Source of the DNA: Lepidurus packardi
Lineage: Eukaryota; Arthropoda; Branchiopoda; Notostraca; Triopsidae
Reading direction: 5' to 3'
Assembly (NCBI GenBank): GCA_023053545.1
Contig: JAKZAN010000002.1
Location: forward strand, 7,746,790 to 7,810,789
DNA: 64,000 bases
Every line of letters starts with the position of its first letter. Position 1 is the first letter of the stretch. The translations under genes were made by a program, and so were the position numbers. Positions 35,701-47,700 of the stretch are shown here, piece after piece. The notes beneath the pieces were generated by a model. It ran no database searches. It was not told where the DNA came from and saw only the letters and a list, made by a program, of their open reading frames with translations.

Positions 35701-38700
35701 CCGAATTAACTTCCGCTTCGTTAGTCAAGCTGTTTTGTTCATCACGCTCTTCAATTTCACCCAGCTTCTCTGAACTATTGGCCGGGAGGTTTTCTGGCAG
35801 CACTACAACACTGTCAACAGTATGTGATGACGTTTCACATGTTGGAGATGACGATCGATTTAAAGGATGCTGCACCTGCTCAGCCTCTGGGTCGACTAAC
35901 GTCAGGTTTTGCGTTTCGGTTTGGGTTCGGGCCACACAATAGCTAGGAACAATGGCGGGTTCTACGAAGCCAAGGCAAGAATGCGTAGAAGAAGAAGAGG
36001 AGAAGGAATGAATAATGGACGTCGTAATCCGAGCTGCACTTTCGTCATGAATATTCCCTGCACGTGCTTCTGCTGCTTCTTGTTCCAGGTCTCCAGAGCA
36101 GGGCGCAAAGGGGTTTTTCTGCAGCGCAGTAGGCCAAGCAGCGTAAGCAGAGGGAAGCGTGTTGGAGTGGTTGGCTGGCGAGTGGGCAAGTTTAGTAGAA
36201 TCGTTAGCCTTACCCTCGTCGTAATTGGAACAGGAGAAAGTAGGTCCGTCGTCGCTGACCAATTTCTCCGGCAAGAGTTGCAGGTCACTATCCGAGTAAC
36301 TGTGCGGCAATAATTCCACTGGTACCAATTCTTTCACGGCTATCACGGCCTGCTCACTGTTTTCGAGAAATTTCCCCACCACATCACTCGTGGGCAAGGA
36401 GTCTACCACTAATTGAGGTAAAAATGGCACTTTTTCCCAAAAATTGTCCTCACCAACCTGCAGAGGTTCTCGCTCGAAGGCAGCAACTACGACTTGGCCC
36501 GACGATGGTGTTGTTAGAAGGTCGTTTTCGCTGCTGCTGGCGGCTCGAGGGAGAGGACTGGCCACGGGCAATGCACCACTTTTCCTTTCCTTTTCTTCAG
36601 GTAAAAGGGCCTCGGAAGGCCATCTGGCGTTAGGACCACTCACACCTGGGGTTTTCCCGGGCTCACCTTCCCATAGGAACGCTTCCGTTTCCATTAACAC
36701 AGAGCAAGGCTTCCACCGTTTCGCAGAATTGACAGCCGAGCGGGCGGAAGGTAAGCCCGTCGGCCAAATTTTGTAACTCGGGTTGGGATTGCGAAAACGC
36801 AAGGGACTCGACTTGGGCCAATTATGCCAAGTGGGAGCGTTAGGAACGGAATGCTCCGACGTATTCTGATTCGGGAGCTGAGGAGACTTGTTTGCTGTTG
36901 ACAAAGAAACGTTATCGGGCTCTGATAGCTTATCAGACAAATTCCAATCCCCTTTGCTGGTGTAGGCTTGAATTTCGTGGAGAATTTGGTTCCGGTACTC
37001 GTGCAAGCCAGGTAAGGCGGTACCCTGGGCGGAGTACAAGCTCGAAAGGAAAGCGCTGGAATCGCTGACGAGCGCCGAACTAGCGAGCATGTGTTCGGCG
37101 CTGAGTTGGAGTTCTTCTAAGCTACGTTCACCGCTCGACCGCTTGGAATCACTGCGGTAAAAGGGTCTGGGCAGTCGATCTTCGGATGCTGGCTCTTGGG
37201 AATCCTCACTGGGGCACCAGTTCTCAGCGTGAATGTGGGATAAACTTTGTAAACTGGAGCGGCGACTAAGAGGAGGCTGCCAAATTGGCAAATACGTACC
37301 GGGTACGTCTTCCGCGAGGGAAAAGCGGTAACCGAGGGAAGACGGGGTGCGGATATGGTGACTAGCCGTTTCCCATTCGTCTAAACTACGTGTGGGACTC
37401 GCTGGATTTATGTTCTCGGTGCTGAGACTCAGCCAAGGACTGACATGATTCAAACGGTTCAGATGCCCTCCCCTGATATCAGGCATGAAGAAATGGAAGT
37501 CTTGTTCATCTAAAGAGTCTAAAGGATCGGTCTGTACTTCACGAGTGATAGTAGTGACTTGGGGTATAGGTGAGAGGATCGTTTGCCGATCAACAGGCAG
37601 AGCTGAAGAGTCACTCCAGGCGTATTGGTAGAAATCGTCGATGAGGAAGGTGCGGGGACTGTTGTTCTCCCAACTACTGGCCCAAGAGCCTTCTAACGCG
37701 GAGGAGGAACGGCGTCGGTGAGCTTTTTGGGAGGTCCGAATCGACGATGAAGACGTGGTTGAGGAGGCAGAGTCTACGAGTTTGACCGGAGGAGGCTGGG
37801 GAATGCCTCGAGAGGACTTCTTGGGTGGCAAAATCGAAGTACCGGTCACCGAAGACGACGAAGAAGGTGATGAAAGCAGCCGGCGCTGGCGGTGGCCAGG
37901 AGGGAGGGGCTTATGGTGGACGTCTTCCTCCCAATCGGTTTCATCGATAAAGCCCGCAGTATCAGACTCGTTGGGCAATCCACTGGAAGGACGGTGGGAT
38001 GTATCGTCTTCGAAACTGCCTTCTTCGTCCAAGGAGCTTTTGGAAGAATCGGAGCTGATAAAAACTAGCCGGTAATCATCCCCGCCAGGCACCATTTTCT
38101 CGGTGTCGAGAACAATCTCTTCACTGGCGGAATCGCTGCCGTCATGCATGGACGATTCGCGGACGGTGTATGTGGTCCGATCCTGCGTACGGCGACTGTG
38201 CGAGCGATGGATTTTGCTACTGGTATAAACGTCTTCTTCGGAATGAAAACCTTGAGAAATTCTCCACTTAAAATGTTTTGAAGGATAACATGTGCTTTTG
38301 GCCGTGCAATCCGCGACTGGGACATGCAAGTTAAAGCTACTCCACCCGAAGACAGCCTTTTTTGTTAGTTGAGGCAGAGCGAGAGATAGAGAGGCAGAAA
38401 GGAGGAGATCCATGTAGTCGATTTTTTTTTTTTTTTTTTTAAACTTTTTTTAGGAGATTCAATTTTCTCGAGTTGACATAAAGGTCTGGGAGGAAAAGAA
38501 AAAGTACCAAAGTAGCCCAGATAATCAATTTCCGGCGTATCTTGCTTTATAAAAGGCTTCAAATGGCGAAATATGTATCAGTGTTGAGTAAATCGTTTGT
38601 GATTTGAATCCAAACGTATTTTTTAAAGTAAAATAACTTTGTTTAGCCACAACCATTAATCATACAAAATGATTAAGTGCTCTCAAACAAGATTGAAAAG

Positions 38701-41700
38701 CGATCTTAGAAAGGAAGTCTTTACTATTAATCCTATTAATTCTATTAATCTCTTTCCTATCATTTTGTACCACAAAATGCCTTCAGTTTTAAACGGTTTC
38801 CTTATTTTCATTTCACTTAAATTTCTTTCATTTTATTTACTGTATTGTATGTTGATTTTTATTATTCAGTTTGTTTTTCTCTTTCTTTGCTGATTCTGAT
38901 TTATGTTTTCTTTCCGGGATCGTACTGATCCAATCTTACAGCTTTGCAGCTTTACAAAGCTATCGAGTAGAAAACTGGGTAAAATGATCCGATTTACATC
39001 GCCTATGAGATGTTCATCCGCCATGAATAATGATTGATACATTGAGGATTTCCACTTGGTTCCATTTTCTTTTTGAATTGCGAAGATACCTCTACCAGTT
39101 TTTCTTAAAGCGATCAGAGACCCTTAACCCAGTACAGTACTGCCTCAGCCGTACACAACATGTCTGTAATATATATAAAAGAAGAAAAAATAATAAGTAC
39201 CTGTAAAAGTTATATGGCCTTGTTGACGCTCGCGCTCCTTTGTAAGCGTTACTTTCCGGAAAACGGTCCCTGTGGCCTGCTCCACGTCGTAGGAAGTCCA
39301 CGAGGACGCTGAGGAAGAGGGCGGGGACGGTTTCTGGGCAAGTGGTGAGTTCTTCAAATACACTTTGGTGATTGTCCCTGCCGCTGAATTGGGCACGGCC
39401 GGCAGTAGCTTTTTGCTAACGCGGGGTAACGTGGCCGCTGATTCCGGGAAGAAGTCTCTTTCCTCCGACTGACGTCGAGTGACAGGCGAAGATGGAAGCA
39501 CAGTTGGAGTAGTTATGGATGTAATAGGAGGCGGACCAGACTTGCTATTAGTTGATGAGTTTGTACGAACGAGTTTGGGCAAGGTTTGATGGGTCATGTG
39601 CACGCTAATTCCCGACGTCGTATTTCCCGGCAAAGTGCGGTACGAAGACGTCGCTCCGGAATGCAATATGGGTGCCATCCCAGCGTCGTCGGCGCCGTCG
39701 ATGTACACCCGGTTGATATTTTGTTGTCGTTGCTGGTCATTGATCCGTTGTTGCTGGCTCTTCCTCCCCCCATCTGGCATCATCAGGCGATCCAATGACC
39801 CCGTGGGGTAATTCCCTCCCCCTCCTCCTCTGGGTTTTATGGCAGGTCCCATTCGAGGGTAATTGGATAACAGCGAAGTACCGTCTAATTGCTCGGCGTT
39901 CCGAGCATTGCGATGACCATGTGTGTCCGTAAATCTTGGTGGTGGAGGACCAAGACCACCACCGCTACTCCGCGTACCCATCCTGATCTTACTGCTCGAG
40001 TTCAAATTAGTACTACGGTCCATACTCCGAGCGCGTTCCCGGTACGGAATCTCGTTCCCGGCATGGTAGAGATGCGGATCGTCGCTATCTCGAAACACAG
40101 GTACCGGCACTGTCTCCCTATCCAGGAACATGACGTAATCCGAAGGCGGAACATCGACGGAATAGGCTACTGGCCGAGGGGTCGGGTAATTGTTTTGGTA
40201 GTAAGTCACTCGGTCCATACTTTTCGAGCGTTGGGAGTAATGCAGCTCCATCGACTCGCTGGTAGTGCTGTTGCGACGCCGAGGCGCCACTCGTTCTGGA
40301 GTGGGTAAGCGACCTGGACTCCAGTGAGAATGTCCTGTCCAGGGTAAAGGGGACGTGGGACTTGGAGTACTGGTCGGAAAGTCGTACTGTTGCTGGTATT
40401 GCGATTGGGACTGGGATCTGTCCATCGTGACGGTATCGGCTTGTGAGAGACTTGCTGACCTTCGAGGGGCTAAACGGGGATGGTGGTGGGCTTCACGTAA
40501 GGCGGGGGCGTCCACGACGTCATTCTGGGACAGAGATGAATAAGGGAATTGTCGTGAGGCTCCCGAAGGCGGTGACGCGGCTTTGGGCTGATGGGGATGG
40601 CCCAACGTGTTGTAAGCTCTTAGTTCAGGCTCACGATTTCCTTTCGACCCAGACGGGTCTTATTTTTTTAAAGAAAAAAACGGAATGGAAAGAAGAAAAT
40701 AGATTAGCCATACAGATAAATCATTGAAAACAGCTTTCGAACGTTAAGTTTAAAAATAACTCAGCTTAACGAGTTAAGAATCCAAAAAATACACTCAGAT
40801 CCTGATGTTGTGTAAACGTAAACGAGATAAAATTGAAAATAAAACAAGAACAAACAGAATAAACCAAAAATGGAAAGGCAAAATGGGTCCCATAACAGTC
40901 AAGACACGGAAAGGCGAACCAAAGGGCATTTTACTTGAGATGGTCCAGCACCGTTTGATGCTCTTGGCAACAATATCACCAGGTGCAACGTAATCCTTGG
41001 AATTCCGGCGACGACTGGGACGTCTCACAAACACGTTCATCCATTCGGAGGTCGCCGCTTGAAGTTCTCTGCAAGAAAAACACAATAAATAAGAGACACA
41101 CCATCCTTTAAATACAAGACACTTTCGCTCGCCTTCTTATTGGGATTTAACTGCCAAGAAACATTCGGTTACCTACGAAACCTGCAGAGATCTAAAAGTT
41201 TTTAAGAATCTCGACCTGATTGCAGGTAGGGCGTAGTTGGAAGAATGTTGACGTTCTCTGGCGAAAGGGAGGACTCGCACAAAATGATAGGAGTTAAGGC
41301 AGGTTACGAGAATCTTAACACTTAAGCCAAATACTACCAAATCGCTGAATGGATCAAAATGCACACAAAAAGAAAAGAAGTGTGTAACTTTTCTGCCGAT
41401 GGGAAAACACTGTCAATGGAAATGTACTGTCAAAGTGCAACCGAAAAAGACGAGTTTGGAGGTCTAAAACACTTGGCTTGGTAACAAAGTGACCTTTTCC
41501 TCACTATACGACAGCACTGGATTGCGCATTGAGCATCTAAGAAGGTTTTCGGTCTTTTCAAAAACCCCCTGCCTGCCCCCTTCTTGTGCAAAACGCCCGA
41601 GAGCGGTATTCTAAACTTTGGCACCTACTCCTACAGAATTTTGAGAACCGGTTTTCTTTGGCCTTTTCTTTTTTGTTATTATTAGTCCTGGTAGTAATGC

Positions 41701-44700
41701 TCGAGGGAAGAAAATTCAAACAAAAACTTACGCGTTTTTGAAGCATAAGGTACAGACCCAATCCGTTCCGCGGAGGTTGAATTCACGGCAATTTTTGCAA
41801 ACGCGCTGTTTACAGGTCCGACAAGCTGCGCCACGGTTGATTATGCGGCCGAATTCGGCGCGACATCGACCGCACGACCGCGTCGAAGAAAAGGAAGCCG
41901 GGGGTCGCCCGTCATCTTCCGTGTGGGCTTTCAAGGCGCCTTTTCGTTTCAGTTGCTGGAGTTCGGCTTTTAACCGACTGAGGGTTTTTTACACATAAAA
42001 AAATAAATGAGAAAAAATTTCATTAATCCAGTTTCATACCTTTGCCAATCTTTTTCATCAGGCAGCGACTATAAAAGAGTCATAAAAAAGGATTTTCTGT
42101 TGGGTCAAATGAAAGTTCTGGATAAAATAAAATATGTAGCCTGGGGGGCTAAATTCCAACTAACTCCGCGTGTCGACTAACCGGTTCCAAATGAAATGTG
42201 AATCGACGGTCCTTTCAATGTCAGCCGGGAACTCGTCGCGTTACTTCGGCCTGCACTACCAATGGCGCCATGATGCAATAATGAATAATAAACAGTTTAC
42301 CGAACGTTGCTCCTGCCCCGGACTCGTAGCGTTACTCCGGCTTTATCTAACCATCCTCGGTGCCCCATTTTCGGTACTGGATACGAGTGCTTCTTAGCAC
42401 GACCCTTCGGTTTCTTTTTTCGAAAGAAAAATCGTTTTTTGGGAGGCTAGTTATGGTGGGAAAAGACTCCTCCTCTTTACCTCTTGCCAACTGGCTGGAA
42501 AAGATAAGGCGGCAAAGCGGGGCTCCGGGGGTTAAAATTTATGCAAAAATGATCCCTTTACTGCTCGCAAAAAAAAAGGAAAAACAGATAGAAAAAGGCT
42601 GCGTGAATAATTCACACAGCTATTTTTTTCTTTTCGTCGCCAAGAATATTCCTCGCGTTGGCCAAATACTTGTAACGTCCACTGTCGCCTTTCCTTTTAT
42701 CCTCTTTTCCTATAACATGCTCTGTTGTTGCTTTTAGTATAGCTCCGCTGGGTTCTCTGCTCATTTACCCGGAAATGGCGCCCTAGTATGACCTTATACA
42801 CTCGTGAACCAGCGTTTCGGCAAAACTGCCTCTTTTTCTTTGTCTCTGACAGCCCCCAGCTCAATATTCGGAATTTTTCCTTTTATCTCCCTGTCATGAG
42901 CATCTTAATTGTCTTCTCGGGCGCATCACAATCCTCCGTGACTGGAATTTTGTAGGTTTCGCTTAGAGAAACTCGATCAATTGGTGCATTGCTGTTCTAT
43001 CTCTCGCACTATCACTTTCGAAAGTACAGTAAAGAACTTATTGATCGCTACATGGACTTTGCAAATTGACCCATCACATTGCTTTCCCGTTGCCTAGATC
43101 AATCCTGTCATTTCTAGCCTACTACTAGGCTTAGGTAGCGGAATTCCTTCAAAACTCCCCAGGAAATTAAATGAACAGGTTATTTAATTCAACGACTGGT
43201 GTTTTCCTAATCTACATTATATGATGACCGCTAGACTATGCTGTGAAACTGTTTATGTATTGACGGGCATCCGGGATGCTTAGTTAGCGTAATATACAGG
43301 CGCTTATTTAAAAGTTTTATCCAATCTTATGAACTATTAAACCTAACAAATGACGTGCTCCTTTTACTGACTGGTAAATTTAGAACGGATATCGTGTTGA
43401 GAACCCTACCTAAGCGTAGAAGTAGGCTTCAAATGACCGGATTGGTCTAAACAACGGAAAAACCATGTCATTGGTCAATCTTCAAAGTCCATCTAGCGAT
43501 CAGTAAGTTCCTTACTGTACTCGTGCAATGATGCAGTGTTTTTCACTTTATTTTGGTTTAGTTTTTATTCTTTTTTTCTAGTTTGAAAGATAAAATCCAT
43601 GGATTATACTGCCCGGATATTAGCTTAACAATACCAACGCTGCGCCACAATGTTCCCTTTTCTTATCGCATTGTTTCACAGTCATATGCGTCTGTTCCCA
43701 CACATGCAATCAATGGCCGATAAAATGCAGGCTTGTATAGGGATTGGCAGGCCCCGAGGGCAAAAGGTTAGAAAGCCAGGGGGCATTTTTCACCGAAAAA
43801 TCGAACCTTTTATCCGGGCTAAGATCTAGGTTGTTGCATATTTACCCCAAAGCCCACAAAATTTCGGGGTTTATAGGCCTATCCCATTATTCCCAATATG
43901 TCACCTATACTTTGAGGGTGTTTTGTGTAACGCTTTGGCGGTTTAAGTAGGAGGGAGTCTTCGTTGTTCTGCGTGTCAGAAGACATTAAAAGCTTTCAGG
44001 GTCAAACCTCATTCAGACCAGTGGGTTAAAACCCCACAGTAAGTGCGATATGCCGACAGGACATGGGTTTTTGCCCCCCGAAAAAGGGAAAAAAACATGT
44101 TTGTGGGTACCACAACAATTGGTTCTAACAACTTTGACTTGGCACATTCTTGGAAGTGTACAGTGCATGTACTTGAATTCTTCCTGAATAGATGACCCTT
44201 TCGAGTCGCGTTTCGAGCTCTGGAAAACGTTTTTTGCCTCCCAGACCACCCTTAATTTGTTAAGTGGAACTCTTTGCAGTGTGGAGTCCAATGTTTATGG
44301 TTTCCGGTAAACGGAAGCCCATCATCTTACACTCACGGCCACTTAAGGCCCTCGCTCGTTCCCCCAACAACAACCGAAGGTATTTCGCACGCTCAAGCTA
44401 TTTGCACGTGCGGAACGTGACTTCTGAGGAAACCTTTTCGCTTCTAAAAACGAACGAGTTCTTGAACCCTGTTGATAAATATACAGAGTCAACACAAAAT
44501 GTACAGTAATCCATGTATAACTGAAATGCTTTGACTACAATCTTTGCATAATTGAGCCGAGATCGACATTTGGGCAACTAAATCCATCACTCGAGATCCC
44601 TGTCTTACAAACTCCGGCAGCTTTTTGATGAGATGCGGCTGTAGAATGTGTAGAATGTGAAAAGAGTCCGAGTTGAGCGTCTTTCGATAAGAGTTATGGT

Positions 44701-47700
44701 TGTGCATTGGGTTAAAAGCCATTGCCCCTTTGCCTTTGCCAAGGGTGGATTACCTCCAAGAAATGGAACATGCGGGGCCTATTTCCCACCTGACCTCTGT
44801 TGGCTGCATTATTCTGCCTAATTCAGTTTGTAGGTCCCTTTCCTGCGATAATGAGCCTCAATAGTCGTCGCTCATTCTTTTCTGATTTTAAAGGCATCTT
44901 TAGTTACATTACAGAACCAGAACAACAAATCCCGGTTGAAAAGCTTCCCTTCGCTAATCGCAGCGGAGTCTGAGGTATTAGAGAACAGGTGGGAACAATG
45001 CGGAAATGCTGCACAGGTGTGTTTGCGTAAAACAGAACCGTTGGTGATAGGCTTGAAAATGGAGATTCTCTTCCTTTTCGGTATGTGTCTATGTGTGAGA
45101 ATGTCGGCTCGTCTCGCTATTCCCATGGAAAGATGTTCACATCGCCTTAGAAATTCACGTCGTAAAAAATGGGAGCTATGAAATACGATCGGTTTCCATT
45201 TTACGGAGCAAGACGACACGTAGAGCGAGCGATTGGGATGGACAGAAAAAGAAAGACAAAATTGAAAAAGTGGAGGGTAATTGAATTTGGGAGACTTAGA
45301 ATAACCAAGATTTCTCCTCTAGAAAAAGCATAAGAGAGAGAAAGGCTATCATCTCTACTTTTGCCTACATAAATTGATGGGCTGCAATGATCCAGGGCAA
45401 GAAAATGAAAAAAAAAAAACACGAGTTGAAGGAATCGGAGAGCTTTACCTCATTTTGGCAGCTTTGGACTTTAGTTATTCCTTGGATTGCTGCGCTTGGG
45501 TTCTGCAAGCGTGCGATTTATTGGGCTCCATTCCAATTTCTCGAGGATTTATTTTATTCCGATTCAAATTGTGACACACACACACACACACACTAGATTC
45601 GGTTGAGTTTAATCCTTGGGCCATGCGAGAGGTAAATCACTTGCGACAATATTTTCCGTTTTGGGGGAATAAAACTATCGTAGCATTTTCAAGATCAAAA
45701 AAGAGAAAATGGGGATAAAAAAAAGTAAAGGAAGCTAGCCTCAGCAGATTTGAGTGAGAACCGATCCGAAACCTGGTCGCAACTGAGACTGAGATTTTCA
45801 AAGGATGGATTTTGGGTGGTGGGTTTCCCGACCTAAACAACATCACGAAAAAGGCCAACCAGAGGAGAAGCCTGCGAGCCATGCAAACACACACTTAATA
45901 TAAACCGACCATGGGCTTTTCTAATGTATGCGGCACACCTTCCTCATTCACCTCAAAAGATTTTTGTAGCCAAAGGCCGTCTTCTATACCCTAACTATAA
46001 GAATAAGAAAGAGACGCCATAGGTAGACTATGTGTATACGAGCTGTGGAACAACGTGAAGTTAAAACCAGCTTCCAAAGTATTTTTTCATTTTTTTTTCT
46101 AGTAGCCGGTAATTAAAGACTTATGTCTCGGGTTAAAACAACTTTGTCTGTTTTTTTTTCTATCCCGATCCGGTTTCTTTTTGTTACCTAACCTTACCTT
46201 CTGCCCCCTGACTTTTGTATTAGCGAAATGATAAAAAAACATTTTCAAAATCTTCAAGATTTTTCAACAATATTTCTTATGTTTGCATACCTCGGGGGAA
46301 CTTTGGTGTTGTTTATTTTTTAGTTCCTATTTAATGCATACCCATTTCTTTTACTTTATCCTTTATCTCGTAGAAATTATCTGTAGGAAGACTACCTTCT
46401 TTTGCATGATTTGTACTTACGGGATTAAATATTTGGTATGATATTATTAATTCACGAAAAGTTTTTAAGATTACGATTACTTTTGATCCGTGACTCCCTT
46501 TTAAGGGAATAATACCTTGGCTAGACGTCCTATGTCAATGCAATGTCGGTCGAGCTTTACTAGGTCCAGAACGGGGAATTGTTGACGGAATCCAGACGAT
46601 AAAGTGAAGGTTCATTTTATTTTTAAAATTATTTTACAAGTAAATTGAAGACGTGTTTTTCTGTCGTTTTTTTCTTATCTTCGCTTTGCTATTGAGCAAT
46701 CACAATAATATCAGACTTAAGTCGGTTGAGTTTCCAAGACCTTGCTGGATTCGTGGGAATTTGCAAAAGAACCTGGTGCGCACAAGAGACAACTCAAATC
46801 GATATTAGTTACATAGGGTAGTGTCTGAGGGAAATTCCCTAAGTTTAAGTGCAAAAAAAAGGAAAGGAAAGAGTGGGTATAATATGGCTCCGGTCTGATT
46901 CTGCTCTACGATTTGTCACACTTTTTTTCGTTATTTGTGTTATTTTCTAAAGGTGGAAGCTAGACGTGTTTGGTGTTAGTTTCTCTGATCGTGAGCTCTT
47001 AGAATAATAGCACTGAATCGACATTCTGGTTAGTCGAGACGTGAGAGAAATCGCCATTCCCAAGTTTCCGATGTGCAGAACGTCACTGGGATCATGTTCA
47101 GATGTTAAGGTTTCGGGTTTACGTTCCTCTCAAATTCTCAAACTAACGAACGTGAGCTGTATTGTTACCTAGTTCCGAGGAACCTATTAGAGAGACGCTA
47201 AACTTCTACTTTTTTGTAGGTGGAGGGGAAAGGTTTTCCACTATTCGTGCTTTGCAATCATAAACAAATGTGCCAAAATTTCTAAACACTGTATGTCAAT
47301 AAACTTTTCCTAACTGATACTGAAAATTGAAATTTTCGATGTGCGAATCCTAATTTAGAGTAATTAATTCAGATTTGAAAGTTATAAATGTACAAATAAC
47401 ATATCATGAACGGCATTGAAATTAATATAATTTCATGACTATCACTTGTACTTTTTATAATAATTACCAGACTTCTTTACTGTGAAAAAACTGCCAAAAG
47501 TAAAGGACTGTTCTTATAGTAAAGAATAGTAGAAATGTCATTAATTTGTAAACAATTTCGTGGTACAGTTTCCTAAACGTCTTTTATAATACTGCATTGA
47601 GATTCTTTTCACAAGTTTCACTAAAAAAATACCTCTAAATTATGTATCTTTAATTGCAAGTTTATACCTTTACAATTCTTAGTTGGCATCGAAGGTACTG

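Noticed and set aside
30744-38075. Many plus-strand frames opposite the giant bitesize exon
   Set aside because: They are antisense shadows of a long coding exon, without splice structure or domains.
42040-42068. 29-base apparent exon between the helix and zinc-finger exons of bitesize
   Set aside because: It has an AG acceptor and GT donor, but including it after the phase-2 helix exon shifts the frame and brings a stop in the zinc-finger exon; skipping it restores the canonical domain.
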